Part shown: positions 1-8,491 of the stretch, one piece after another | Position numbering within the stretch: position 1 is the stretch's first letter | Layout: every line of letters begins with the position of its first letter | Assembly (NCBI RefSeq): GCF_030403745.1 | Contig: NZ_JAQMWP010000001.1 | Span: forward strand, 1 to 64,000 | Source of the DNA: Streptomyces sp. S.PB5 | GTDB taxonomy: Bacteria > Actinomycetota > Actinomycetes > Streptomycetales > Streptomycetaceae | Length of the DNA stretch: 64,000 nucleotides | Direction: 5' to 3' | The notes under the pieces: generated by a model | Told to the model about the DNA's origin: nothing | Seen by the model: the letters and a program-made list of their open reading frames with translations, nothing else | The model's database searches: none | Translations under genes and position numbers: made by a program

Positions 1-1581
1 CCTGATGGTTCGTACAAGGTCTGTTTCGTGAAGCCTGAGGGCTATGACTGGACGAAGCAGAACGCTGGTGCCGAGGGCGATGACTCTGTTGTCGACCCGG
101 CGACTGGTTGCACGGACCCGGTGACGCTGGGCCCGGACAAGCGTGAGGATCTCACGCTGGATGCGGGTCTGGTTCCGGTGACGAACCGGCTGGGCGACTT
201 CGTCTGGTACGACACGAACGGCAACGGCATTCAGGACGCGGACGAGAAGCCCGTGTCTGGTGTGACGGTGAACCTGGTCGACCCGGCCACCGGTGATGTC
301 ATCAAGTCGACGACCACCGATGACCAGGGCAAGTACCTGTTCGATCAGCTGCCTGATGGTTCGTACAAGGTCTGTTTCGTGAAGCCTGAGGGCTATGACT
401 GGACGAAGCAGAACGCTGGTGCCGAGGGCGATGACTCCGTCGTCGACCCGACGACCGGTTGCACGGACCCGGTGACCCTGGGCCCGGACAAGCGCGAGGA
501 CCTCACCTTGGACGCCGGTCTGGTTCCGGTGAACAAGTTGGGTGACTTCGTCTGGTACGACACCAATGGCAATGGCATCCAGGATGCGGACGAGAAGCCC
601 GCTCCCGGCGTCAAGGCCGACCTCGTCGACCCGGCCACCGGTGATGTCATCAAGTCGACGACCACCGATGACCAGGGCAAGTACCTGTTCGACCAGCTGC
701 CTGACGGTTCGTACAAGGTGTGCTTCACGGCGCCCGACGGTTACGGCTGGACGAAGCAGAACGCCGGTGCCGAGGGTGACGACTCCGTCGTCGACCCGAC
801 GACCGGTTGCACGGACCCGGTGACCCTGGGCCCGGACAAGCGCGAGGACCTCACCTTGGACGCCGGTCTCGTGCCGGCCAACAAGCTGGGTGACTTCGTC
901 TGGTACGACACCAATGGCAATGGCATCCAGGACCCGGGCGAGAAGGGTGCGGAGGGCGTCAAGGTCAAGCTGATCGACCCGGAGACGGGCGAGGTCATCA
1001 AGACCGTGAAGACCGACGCGGACGGCAAGTACCTGTTCACGGACCTGCCGGACGGCAAGTACCGGGTCTGCTTCACCGCGCCGGCCGACTACCAGTGGAC
1101 CAAGCAGAACGCGGGCGGGAACGGCGACGACTCCGTCGTGAAGCCCTCCTCCGGCTGCTCCCCGGTGGTCACGCTCGGCCCGGGCAAGCGTGAGAACCTC
1201 ACGCTGGACGCCGGCCTGATCAAGAACCTCGGGCTGACGGTCGTCAAGACCGACAAGAAGACCGGGAAGCCGCTCGCCGGCGCTGTCTTCCAGCTCTGGC
1301 ACGACAGCAACGGCACGCCCGGGCTGCAGCGCAAGGGTGTGAAGAAGGACGCCCTGGTGGGTGACTGCGTCACCGCGGCCAAGACCGGCCGCTGCTCCTT
1401 CGACCGACTGCCGATCGGCACGTACTACCTGGTCGAGACGGACGTTCCCGAAGGGTACGTACTGCCTGCGAAGCCCGTCTTCGGGCCGTACGCGGTCACC
1501 CTGCGGAACGCCTCGTCGGACGACGGTCTCATCGTGAAGATCGCCAACAAGCGAGGGGAGCCGTGCAAGGGCAAGTGCTGA
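1..1581 (+). CDS. SdrD B-like repeat protein, C-terminal part (5' end outside window)
   Basis: The reading frame is open from base 1, so the gene starts upstream of the window. The visible part is a tandem array of about 116-residue units. Each opens with LGDFVWYDTNGNGIQD (units begin near 190, 538 and 886, plus a partial unit at the left edge) and carries a GKYLFDQLPDGSYKVCF core. This is the SdrD B-like, Cna-B-type beta-sandwich family, which binds calcium in staphylococcal homologues. After about base 1230 comes a different domain (KTGKPLAGAVFQLW ... GTYYLVETDVPEGY), a SpaA/prealbumin-like fold that can form isopeptide bonds. The protein ends in GEPCKGKC with no LPXTG motif and no final membrane segment, so it is probably secreted or held by something else. 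The repeats are almost identical at DNA level, suggesting recent expansion or gene conversion. Its role (surface adhesion or a structural spacer) is inferred. Confidence 0.85.
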   Translation, partial: PDGSYKVCFVKPEGYDWTKQNAGAEGDDSVVDPATGCTDPVTLGPDKREDLTLDAGLVPVTNRLGDFVWYDTNGNGIQDADEKPVSGVTVNLVDPATGDVIKSTTTDDQGKYLFDQLPDGSYKVCFVKPEGYDWTKQNAGAEGDDSVVDPTTGCTDPVTLGPDKREDLTLDAGLVPVNKLGDFVWYDTNGNGIQDADEKPAPGVKADLVDPATGDVIKSTTTDDQGKYLFDQLPDGSYKVCFTAPDGYGWTKQNAGAEGDDSVVDPTTGCTDPVTLGPDKREDLTLDAGLVPANKLGDFVWYDTNGNGIQDPGEKGAEGVKVKLIDPETGEVIKTVKTDADGKYLFTDLPDGKYRVCFTAPADYQWTKQNAGGNGDDSVVKPSSGCSPVVTLGPGKRENLTLDAGLIKNLGLTVVKTDKKTGKPLAGAVFQLWHDSNGTPGLQRKGVKKDALVGDCVTAAKTGRCSFDRLPIGTYYLVETDVPEGYVLPAKPVFGPYAVTLRNASSDDGLIVKIANKRGEPCKGKC

Positions 1582-1601
1582 CCGTGGCCACTCGGCCACG
1601 G
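1582..1601 (+). terminator. 8-bp hairpin right after the stop codon
   Basis: CCGTGGCC at 1582-1589 and GGCCACGG at 1594-1601 form a perfect stem with a 4-nt loop directly after the TGA. There is no T-tract, which is common for Streptomyces terminators. Confidence 0.4.
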
Positions 1602-1611
1602 GGGTGAACCT

Positions 1612-1655
1612 CGGGCGGGCCGCTCACCGGTGCAGACCGGTGGGCGGCCCGCCCG
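1612..1655 (+). terminator. 20-bp stem-loop, strong terminator candidate
   Basis: Arms 1612-1631 and 1636-1655 pair over 20 bp with one G-T wobble and a GCAG loop. It lies between the SdrD-type gene and the next gene on the same strand, so it probably insulates the two transcription units. Confidence 0.6.
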
Positions 1656-1671
1656 CCTGTAGAGACGTGGC

Positions 1672-2547
1672 ATGCACAGCAAGACGAAACGACTCCTCAC
1701 CGCGGGAGCGGTGGTGGCGGCGGGCGGCCTCACCGCCGTGGCCGCGATGTCCGTGACCGGTGGCGGCTCCGCCGACGGCCCGCGCCCCGTCTCCGCCGAC
1801 GAGGCCCAGCGCATGGCGCAGGCCCGCTTCCGCGTCTACCGGGCCAGCCCGTCGGCGGTCACGCTGCGGGTGACGACGACAGCGGGGGACACCACGATCC
1901 GGGCGGTGGTCGACCACCGACGGCACCGCGCGGTGGGGATGTACGACGCCGAGGCCGACGGCGGACGAGGGCTGCTGGCGTGGGACTCCTCGGGGGTGGC
2001 GGTCGCGCGCGGCACGGAGAAGGGTGCCGCGGGGAAGAAGCCCGGAGCCGCCGGGGACGGCGCCGCGAAGCCCGAGGAGAGCGGCCGCAAGGGGGCGGAG
2101 GCCGCCCGGCCCGGGGCGTCGGGGACGGCGGTGGCCGAGACGCCCGCGCGGGAGGTGCTGCGGGCGGCCCGCGGTGTGGAGAAGAAGAAGTGGGCGCGGC
2201 GGGGGTTCGTCGGAGGGCCGCTCGACGTCGGGCTGCGGCTGGTGCTGGGCATGGCCTCCGACCGGCCGGAGAACGCCCAGCTGCTGGCCCAGTCGGGACC
2301 GCTGTGGTTGCGGGACGACCGGATCGAGGGGCGTTCCCTGGACGTCTTCTCCGGCCCCCGGCCCCGCCCGCAGGGCTCGGCCGCGCCGTCCGGCAGCTCC
2401 CCGCTGGCGTACTGGATCGACGACGACGGCGACCTCCGGCGGCTCACCGCAACGCTGGGGCAGAGCCGCACGGTCACCGTCGACGTGACCGAGCACCAGG
2501 TGGCGGGGAAGCTGCCGGCCGGGCCCTGGAAGAAGCCGGACGACTGA
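1672..2547 (+). CDS. Secreted or membrane-anchored protein of unknown function
   Basis: This is a 291-residue protein starting at ATG 1672. The N-terminus (MHSKTKRLLTAGAVVAAGGL) has a basic head and a hydrophobic core, which fits a signal peptide or a single membrane anchor. No lipobox cysteine follows. The middle is rich in Gly, Ala and Lys (about residues 115-165) and looks like a disordered linker. The flanking segments are ordered: one reads TLRVTTTAGDTTIRAVVDHRRHRAVGMYDA in pieces, and a C-terminal block runs from about 180. The general look recalls LolA-like or sigma-factor-regulatory extracytoplasmic proteins, but I recognise no family. It is isolated from its neighbours by hairpins on both sides, so it is probably monocistronic. 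Confidence 0.75.
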   Translation: MHSKTKRLLTAGAVVAAGGLTAVAAMSVTGGGSADGPRPVSADEAQRMAQARFRVYRASPSAVTLRVTTTAGDTTIRAVVDHRRHRAVGMYDAEADGGRGLLAWDSSGVAVARGTEKGAAGKKPGAAGDGAAKPEESGRKGAEAARPGASGTAVAETPAREVLRAARGVEKKKWARRGFVGGPLDVGLRLVLGMASDRPENAQLLAQSGPLWLRDDRIEGRSLDVFSGPRPRPQGSAAPSGSSPLAYWIDDDGDLRRLTATLGQSRTVTVDVTEHQVAGKLPAGPWKKPDD

Positions 2548-2582
2548 GACGACTGAGGCGACCGAGCGGCCCGCGCCGGAGC

Positions 2583-2620
2583 AGGGGTGGCGCCTCGACC
2601 CAGGTCGAGGGGCCACCCCT
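2583..2620. terminator. Bidirectional terminator between convergent genes
   Basis: Arms 2583-2600 and 2603-2620 are complementary over 18 bp with one mismatch. The hairpin sits between a plus-strand stop at 2547 and a minus-strand stop at 2628, as expected for a shared terminator. Confidence 0.6.
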
Positions 2621-2627
2621 GGCTTGT

Positions 2628-3983
2628 TCAGTCCCGTGCCGGGACCGCCTCGGCCGACTTCGGCAGCGGGAAGTCCGAGGGCTGCACGCGGCCCGGCAGG
2701 GCGACCGCCGGGCGGGGGGCCGCCGTGGGGGAGCCGGGGAGGTTCGGCTGGGCCGGGGGCGCCGGGACGTCCTGGAAGGAGATGCCCGGCGGCGCCTGGA
2801 CGGGGTGCGCGCGGCCCAGCGGGGGGTGGCCGGTGCCGGGCTCGGCCGAGACCGGGGTCTCAGTACCGGTGGCGCGGCTGCAGCGGGCCAGTCCGGACAG
2901 GTCCGCCGGGCTCGTGACCGACTCCCCGTTGTCCGTGAAGCAGTTGCCCGCCGGGGCTCCCGTGGCCAGGACCAGGTCGGTGCCGTTGCCGGTGACCCGG
3001 TTGCCGCGGACCCGGTTGCCGTGGGCGGGGTAGCCCTGGACGTCGGTCAGCAGGACGCCGGCCGCGCGGTTGCCCGAGACGAGGTTGCGCTCGATCAGGT
3101 TGCCGTGTCCGCCGCCTGCCCCGATCCCGATGCCGAAGCCGCCGTCGGCCTGCTCCGGGCTCTGGTCGTCGTTGTTGTCGGTGAGGGCGTTGCCCGCGAC
3201 GACCGCGCCGTGCTGCGGGCCGAGCGCCTCCAGGTCGTTGGAGTTGAGGGTGAGGCCCACCCGGTTGTGGGCGGCGCGGTTGCCCAGCAGGTACAGCTGC
3301 TCGGAGGCGTTGGTGACCTCCAGGCCCACCGCGTTGTGCTCGACGGTGTTGTGCCGGACCACGGTGGCGCAGGGCCGGCACTGGCCGACGTAGATCCCGG
3401 AGTCGGCGTGCCCGGAGGCGTAGGAGTGCTCGATGACGCCGGAGCGGGCGTCGAAGGCGTAGATGCCGTACAGGGCGTTGTCGTAGGCCGTCACATAGGA
3501 GGCCCGGAAACCCTTCAGCGGGGGGAACTTGACCGTGTCCAGCGGGTCGTAGCCCGCGCCGCCCGCGCCGCCCGCCTGGAGCCGCTCGTCCGTCACGCCG
3601 GTGAACAGCACCCCGTTGGCGAGGTGGTTGCGCACGGTGAGGTTCTCCACGACCGCGCCCGCGCCGGTGACCGTGATTCCGTTGGACCGCTCGAACTCGC
3701 CGTCCACCACGACCGTCGACCGCTCGGTGCCCCGCAGCACCACGCGCGGCTTGGACACGGTGACGCTCTCCCGGTAGACCCCGGGCGACACCAGCACCAG
3801 CCCGCCGGGCCGCACCCGGTCCAGGGCCTCCTGGAGGGAGCCGGTGTCCTGCGGGACGCGGACGACGGCCGCGCCCGCCGTGCCGCCCGAACGGCCCGAC
3901 GAGCCGCCGGGCGAGCACGCGACGAGGATGACGAGAAGGGTGGCGGCCCACAGGACAGGGCGCGGGAAACGGTTCGATCGCAC
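2628..3983 (-). CDS. Right-handed beta-helix repeat lipoprotein (NosD/pectate-lyase-like fold)
   Basis: This is a 451-residue protein. The N-terminus is a lipoprotein signal with lipobox LVAC at about residues 19-22, followed by a Gly/Ser linker, so the mature protein should be anchored outside the membrane. The body has repeated rungs such as GNTVEHNAVGLEVTNAS, NRVGLTLNSNDL, GNLIERNLVSGN and GNRVRGNRVTGNG. This is the Asn-ladder pattern of parallel beta-helix (PbH1) domains of the NosD/periplasmic copper-binding and pectate-lyase-like group. The start of the helix (VPQDTGSLQEALDRVRPGG) is the usual cap for such proteins. The last 80 residues are Pro-rich and probably disordered. No catalytic residues can be named, so the ligand is unknown. 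It is divergent from the DyP gene across about 23 bp. Confidence 0.8.
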   Translation of the reverse strand: MRSNRFPRPVLWAATLLVILVACSPGGSSGRSGGTAGAAVVRVPQDTGSLQEALDRVRPGGLVLVSPGVYRESVTVSKPRVVLRGTERSTVVVDGEFERSNGITVTGAGAVVENLTVRNHLANGVLFTGVTDERLQAGGAGGAGYDPLDTVKFPPLKGFRASYVTAYDNALYGIYAFDARSGVIEHSYASGHADSGIYVGQCRPCATVVRHNTVEHNAVGLEVTNASEQLYLLGNRAAHNRVGLTLNSNDLEALGPQHGAVVAGNALTDNNDDQSPEQADGGFGIGIGAGGGHGNLIERNLVSGNRAAGVLLTDVQGYPAHGNRVRGNRVTGNGTDLVLATGAPAGNCFTDNGESVTSPADLSGLARCSRATGTETPVSAEPGTGHPPLGRAHPVQAPPGISFQDVPAPPAQPNLPGSPTAAPRPAVALPGRVQPSDFPLPKSAEAVPARD

Positions 3984-4006
3984 GCCGCAGATGTATCGTC
4001 CCGTTC

Positions 4007-5047
4007 GTGCTCAAGGCAACGAATGCCGGATTCGACACGCTTGATACCTCATCAGGGCCCGGAATCGACCGCCGCACCGTGCTCGCCGCCGGCGCCGGAC
4101 TCACGGTGGCCGGCTGCGCGAAGGACCCCGGCGACGGCCACCGGGGCCCGGCCCACGGCGGCGTACGACAGCCCGGCGTGACCACTCCCCAGCAGCGCGC
4201 CGCACTCGTCCTGGCGTACGACCTCGACGCGGGAACCCGGCAGCTGCGCGCCGTACTGCGCACCTGGGGCCGCGCCCTCAAGGAGGACCGCACCCCCACT
4301 CTCACCGCCACCGTCGGGCTCGGACCCCGGCTCGCCGCCCCCGCCCTGCGTGAACTGCCCCCCTTCCCCGGCGACCGGCTCGACCCCGCCCGCTGCGGCG
4401 GCGACCTGCTGCTCCAGCTCCGCGCCGACGACCCGCGCGCCCTCACCCGCGCCGCACCCCGGTTCGCCCACCCCGCGCTGCGCCCGCGCTGGCGGCAGCG
4501 GGGCTTCCTGCCGCCCGCGCCGCCCGGCTCGGCGCCCCGCAACCTGCTCGGCTTCAAGGACGGCTCCGCGAACCCGACCCCCGAGGAGTGCGAGCGCTGG
4601 GTGTGGACGCCGGACGGGGGGACCTTTCTCGTCGTACGCCGGGTCCACCTGCGCGTCACGGAGTTCACCCGGCTCACCACCCGCCGCCAGGAGGAGATCG
4701 TCGGCCGCCGGCGCGCCGACGGCGCCCCGCTGGACGGCGGCCGCGAGACCGACGACGTGGACGTCTTCGCCAAGACCCCGCAGGGCCGCTACATCACCCC
4801 GCTCGGCGCCCACGTCCGCGCCGCCAGCCCCCGCCTCGACGCCGGCGCCCGCATGCTGCGCCGCGGCTACTCCTACGACGACGGCCCCGACGACCGCGGC
4901 CTGCTCTTCCTCGCCTACATGCGCGACCCGGGGCTCTTCGTACGGGTCCAGCGGCGGATGGCGGCGCAGGACGAGCTGAGCCGGTTCAGCGAGCACCGGG
5001 GGTCGGCGGTGGCGTACGTACCGCCGATGGCGGAGCTGTGGGACTGA
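4007..5047 (+). CDS. Dyp-type peroxidase, Tat-exported
   Basis: This 346-residue haem peroxidase starts at GTG 4007. The N-terminus carries a twin-arginine motif (DRRTVLAAGAG) followed by TVAGC. That suggests Tat export of a folded haem protein, perhaps with a lipid anchor at the cysteine. The family signature GFKDGSANP lies near residues 182-190 and contains the distal catalytic Asp. The proximal haem His is probably in the segment GAHVRAASPR (about residue 270), followed by RGYSYDDG and GLLFLAYMRDP, all typical of DyP proteins. It oxidises dyes, phenolics or metals with H2O2. It differs from the copper-linked DtpA system in having no cofactor-handling neighbours here. The promoter region is shared with the divergent beta-helix gene. 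Confidence 0.92.
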   Translation: MLKATNAGFDTLDTSSGPGIDRRTVLAAGAGLTVAGCAKDPGDGHRGPAHGGVRQPGVTTPQQRAALVLAYDLDAGTRQLRAVLRTWGRALKEDRTPTLTATVGLGPRLAAPALRELPPFPGDRLDPARCGGDLLLQLRADDPRALTRAAPRFAHPALRPRWRQRGFLPPAPPGSAPRNLLGFKDGSANPTPEECERWVWTPDGGTFLVVRRVHLRVTEFTRLTTRRQEEIVGRRRADGAPLDGGRETDDVDVFAKTPQGRYITPLGAHVRAASPRLDAGARMLRRGYSYDDGPDDRGLLFLAYMRDPGLFVRVQRRMAAQDELSRFSEHRGSAVAYVPPMAELWD

Positions 5048-5683
5048 GGGAGCGTTCCGTGCCCGGCTTGCTGCCCACACGTACACCGAGTCGTCCTCGG
5101 CCAGGGCGTTCCACAGCCGCCGCGCGTCGTCGAGCCGCAGGTTGACGCAGCCGTGCGAGCGGGGGGCGTCGTACAGGTCGGAGTAGTGGTCGCGTTCCCG
5201 CCAGTGGACCGAGTGCCATCCGGTGCGGGTCTCGTACCCGTCCCGGCCCGACCGGACCGGCACCGGCGCGAAGGTCACCCGCCGCCCGTGCTGCACCCAC
5301 ATCAGCCGCCGGTCCAGGTCCATGCAGGCCACCCGGTACGCGCCCACGGGACAGCGGCCGGCCGCGTTCGGGTTCCGGCGGGCCTCGACGACCAGCATGA
5401 TCCGGTACGTCACGAGGCCCGCGCAGCCGTCGGCGGGCCGGATCCCGTTGCGGGACTGGAACGCGCGGATCGCCTCGCCGTCGGCCACGAACTGCCGCCC
5501 GTCCGCCCGCAGCCGCAGATGCCTCTCCAGCTCCCGCTGGTAGGGCCCGGTGCCGGTGTGTGCGGGGTGACCGTATTCGAGCTGACTGAATTCGAGCTGA
5601 CTGAATTCGGGCAGACCGGATTCGGGGCGGCCCGGACGCGCCCATGAAGGCCCCCTGCCCAGGTGTGCCAGGGGTTCCAGCAA
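5043..5683 (-). CDS. L,D-transpeptidase (YkuD domain), probably disrupted at both ends
   Basis: The frame encodes a peptidoglycan-binding-like segment (ELERHLRLRADGRQF ... AIRAFQSRNGIRP) and then a YkuD catalytic domain. The active-site block YDAPRSHGCVNLRLDDARRLW contains the nucleophilic Cys and ends in the family-typical VYVW near 5049. Such enzymes make 3-3 cross-links in peptidoglycan. Two things are wrong. First, there is no stop after VYVW: the frame runs on to 4052, through the whole opposite-strand DyP gene. Second, no reading frame supplies a signal peptide or a well-placed start. TTG 5683 is the nearest start-like codon, and 15-bp tandem repeats at 5575-5620 lie just inside it. The given limits mark the homologous part only. 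It may be a decaying gene, or carry indels or sequence errors. Confidence 0.6.
5575..5620. repeat. 15-bp tandem repeat inside the L,D-transpeptidase 5' region
   Basis: ATTCGAGCTGACTGA occurs at 5575-5589 and 5590-5604. A diverged third copy lies at 5605-5619, and a fourth begins at 5620. Because 15 is a multiple of three, the array adds a repeated pentapeptide (FSQLE) in the transpeptidase frame without shifting it. Confidence 0.8.
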
Positions 5684-5759
5684 TACGGCAGGCCGCCGTG
5701 GGCCGCGGTCTGGGCTGGGCCGTCCGGGGCCGCCGCGGACGTACGGGACAATGGAGGGC

Positions 5760-6992
5760 ATGCCTTCCGCACTCCCCGACGGCGAGCCCGTCCCCGACGA
5801 CGGCACGCTCCCCGCGTCCGCGCTCGCCGGGGCCGCCGACCGCCCCCTCGGGTTCTATCTGCACGTTCCGTACTGCGCGACCCGCTGCGGGTACTGCGAC
5901 TTCAACACCTACACGGCGACCGAGCTGCGCGGCACGGGCGGCGTGCTGGCGTCCCGTGACAACTACGCGGACACCCTCATCGACGAGATCCGCCTGGCGC
6001 GGAAGGTCCTGGGCGACGACCCGCGTCCCGTCCGCACGGTGTTCGTCGGCGGCGGCACGCCCACGCTGCTGGCCGCGGGCGATCTCGTACGGATGCTCGC
6101 GGCGATCCGCGACGAGTTCGGGCTCGCGCCGGACGCGGAGGTGACGACGGAGGCGAACCCCGAGTCGGTGGACCCCGCGTATCTGGCGACCCTGCGGCAG
6201 GGCGGCTTCAACCGGATCTCCTTCGGCATGCAGAGCGCGAAGCAGCATGTGCTGAAGATCCTGGACCGCACCCACACGCCCGGGCGTCCGGAGGCGTGCG
6301 TGGCGGAGGCGCGGGCGGCGGGCTTCGAGCACGTCAACCTGGATCTGATCTACGGCACCCCGGGCGAGTCGGACGACGACTGGCGGGCCTCGCTGGAGGC
6401 GGCGATCGGGGCGGGTCCGGATCACGTCAGCGCGTACGCGCTGATCGTCGAGGAGGGGACGCAACTGGCTCGCCGTATCCGCCGGGGCGAGGTCCCGATG
6501 ACCGACGACGACGTCCACGCGGACCGGTACCTCATCGCGGAGGACACGTTCTCGGCCGCGGGCTTCGAGTGGTACGAGGTGTCGAACTGGGCGACGTCCG
6601 AAGCGGGCCGGTGCCTGCACAACGAGCTGTACTGGCGGGGCGCCGACTGGTGGGGCGCGGGGCCGGGAGCGCACTCGCATCTGGGCGGGGTGCGGTGGTG
6701 GAACGTGAAGCATCCCGGGGCGTATGCGGCGGCGCTGGCGGCGGGGAAGTCGCCGGGGGCGGGGCGTGAGCTGCTGTCGGAGGAGGACCGGCGGGTCGAG
6801 CGGATTCTGCTGGAGCTGCGGTTGCGGGAGGGGGTGCCGTTGTCGCTGCTGCGGGAGGAGGGGCTGGCGGCTTCTCGGCGGGCGCTGGGGGAGGGGCTGC
6901 TGGAGAGCGGACCGTACGAGGAAGGGCGGGCGGTGCTGACGCTGCGGGGGCGGTTGCTGGCGGACGCGGTAGTGCGGGATCTGGTGGACTGA
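5760..6992 (+). CDS. hemW: Radical SAM haem chaperone HemW
   Basis: This 410-residue protein is of the HemN/HemW family. The N-terminal radical-SAM cluster motif is CATRCGYC (CxxxCxxC) at about residues 40-47, preceded by FYLHVPY. Next come the S-adenosylmethionine-binding VFVGGGTPTLL, TTEANPESV and NRISFGMQS. The C-terminal HemN domain contains WYEVSNWA and GPGAHSHLGG. It lacks the N-terminal extension of true HemN with the extra cysteine, so HemW (haem insertion chaperone) fits better than the older name oxygen-independent coproporphyrinogen oxidase. ATG 5760 was preferred over ATG 5751. Neither has an ideally spaced Shine-Dalgarno, although GGAGG lies at 5753-5757. The gene stands upstream of the heat-shock operon, its usual actinobacterial position. 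Confidence 0.92.
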   Translation: MPSALPDGEPVPDDGTLPASALAGAADRPLGFYLHVPYCATRCGYCDFNTYTATELRGTGGVLASRDNYADTLIDEIRLARKVLGDDPRPVRTVFVGGGTPTLLAAGDLVRMLAAIRDEFGLAPDAEVTTEANPESVDPAYLATLRQGGFNRISFGMQSAKQHVLKILDRTHTPGRPEACVAEARAAGFEHVNLDLIYGTPGESDDDWRASLEAAIGAGPDHVSAYALIVEEGTQLARRIRRGEVPMTDDDVHADRYLIAEDTFSAAGFEWYEVSNWATSEAGRCLHNELYWRGADWWGAGPGAHSHLGGVRWWNVKHPGAYAAALAAGKSPGAGRELLSEEDRRVERILLELRLREGVPLSLLREEGLAASRRALGEGLLESGPYEEGRAVLTLRGRLLADAVVRDLVD

Positions 6993-7091
6993 TCACTCCC
7001 ACGAGTGAATCCCCCCGGAACGCCGGTTCGGTGCCTAACCTGGTTCGTAGGCTGCCGCCGACAGGACGCGGCGGATGTGGAGGCCACGGAG

Positions 7092-7670
7092 ATGACCGCT
7101 GTGGACGAGCGTGGGATTGCCAAGTTCTTCGAGGAGTTCGAGCCTCCCGAGGGCATCAAGGCCGAGCTTCTCCGGGGGGAAATCGTGATGATGGCCACTC
7201 CCGATCTGGTGCACAACCGGATCGTGGCGGACGTGGTGGACCAGATCCCGCGTAAGCGCTGGGAACGGCTTCAGGTGACGGACGTGGACATCATCGATGA
7301 GACCAGCGAGCCCATTCCGGACTTGGTGGTGGTGGAACGCGGTGTCGCCCCGGACTCAGGCCGTCTGCTGCCGTCCCAGTTGGTCACGATGGTGGTCGAG
7401 GTTGTTTCCAAGACCAGCGTCCAGCGGGACTACGAAATCAAGCGGTCGATCTACGCCGCCGGCGAGGTGTCTGCCTACCTCATCGTGGATCCGATCATGG
7501 CGCAGTGCGTCTTGCTGACGAGGCCCGTCGGGAAGGGGGAGAACGCCGATTACCAGAGGCAGCAGGTCACCAAGTTCGGGGCGCCACTGCCGCTGGAGGA
7601 TCTGGAGCTCGAATTGGACACCAGCGAGTTCGGCACGTATCCCAACGTCAGGCCCCACCGCTACCCGTGA
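7092..7670 (+). CDS. Uma2 family (DUF820) putative endonuclease
   Basis: This 192-residue protein was given start ATG 7092 because GGAGG at 7079-7083 sits 8 nt before it. An upstream in-frame GTG at 7005 would add 29 residues unlike the family. Uma2 proteins have a PD-(D/E)XK nuclease fold. The core here is ELLRGEIVMMATPDLVHNRIVADV, then PIPDLVVVERG and MVVEVVSKTSVQRDYEIKRSIYAAGEVSAYLIVD, which carry the conserved Asp, Glu and Lys positions. The function is not established. Streptomyces hold many paralogues and the family is abundant in cyanobacteria. Its 3' end overlaps the convergent DUF3097 gene by 23 bp. Confidence 0.85.
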   Translation: MTAVDERGIAKFFEEFEPPEGIKAELLRGEIVMMATPDLVHNRIVADVVDQIPRKRWERLQVTDVDIIDETSEPIPDLVVVERGVAPDSGRLLPSQLVTMVVEVVSKTSVQRDYEIKRSIYAAGEVSAYLIVDPIMAQCVLLTRPVGKGENADYQRQQVTKFGAPLPLEDLELELDTSEFGTYPNVRPHRYP

Positions 7671-8460
7671 CGAAGTCGATCAACTCCTCCACCCTGCCCA
7701 GCAGCTCCGGTTCAAGGTCCTTGTAAGACTCCACCCGCTTCAGAATCGCCTGCCACACCGCCCCCGTGTTCTCCGACGGCCACCCCAGCGCCCGGCACAC
7801 CCCCGTCTTCCAGTCCTGCCCGTGCGGCACCCGCGGCCAGCCGGCGATCCCCAGGGACGACGGCTTCACCGCCTCCCAGATGTCGATGTACGGGTGGCCC
7901 ACCACCAACGCGTGTTCGCTCGTCACCGCCTGCGCGATGCGCCACTCCTTCGTGCCCGGGACCAAGTGGTCCACCAGGATGCCCAGGCGGGCGTCCGGTC
8001 CCGGTGCGAACTCCTCGACGATCCTCGGGAGGTCGTCCACGCCCTCCAGGTACTCCACGACCACGCCCTCGATGCGCAGGTCGTCGCCCCAGACCTTCTC
8101 CACCAGTTCCGCGTCGTGGCGGCCCTCGACGTAGATGCGGCCGGCGCGGGCCACACGGGCGCGGGCGCCCGGAACGGCCACCGAGCCGGACGCGGTGCGG
8201 GACGGTCGTACGGGAACGCCTGAGGGCTTCACCAACGTCACCACGCGGCCCTCCAGCAGGAAGCCGCGCGGCTCCAGCGGGAACACGCGGTGCTTGCCGA
8301 AGCGGTCCTCCAGGGTCACCGTGCCCGCCTCGCAGCGGATCACCGCGCCGCAGAAGCCGGTCGCGGGCTCCTCGACCACCAGGCCGGGCTCCGCCGGGAC
8401 CTCGGGGACGGGCTTCGGCTTCTTCCAGGGCGGGGTCAGGTCGGCGGAGTACTGGCGCAT
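7648..8460 (-). CDS. DUF3097 family protein
   Basis: This 270-residue protein is conserved in actinobacteria. The start is ATG 8458-8460, giving MRQYSADLTPPWKKP, the usual N-terminus. An N-terminal beta-rich part (CGAVIRCEAGTVTLEDRFGKHRVFPLEP) is followed by a toprim-like part. There IYVEGRHDAELVEKVWGDDLR and LGILVDHLVPGTKEWRIA place acidic residues as in nucleotidyl-transfer/Toprim domains of the RNase M5/primase type. A function in nucleic-acid processing is therefore plausible but inferred. It is convergent with Uma2 and lies 31 bp downstream of the MBL-fold gene on the same strand, so the two may be cotranscribed. Confidence 0.85.
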   Translation of the reverse strand: MRQYSADLTPPWKKPKPVPEVPAEPGLVVEEPATGFCGAVIRCEAGTVTLEDRFGKHRVFPLEPRGFLLEGRVVTLVKPSGVPVRPSRTASGSVAVPGARARVARAGRIYVEGRHDAELVEKVWGDDLRIEGVVVEYLEGVDDLPRIVEEFAPGPDARLGILVDHLVPGTKEWRIAQAVTSEHALVVGHPYIDIWEAVKPSSLGIAGWPRVPHGQDWKTGVCRALGWPSENTGAVWQAILKRVESYKDLEPELLGRVEELIDFVTGSGGA

Positions 8461-8491
8461 TCGGATGACGATAGGAGAACCGGCCGCAGGG

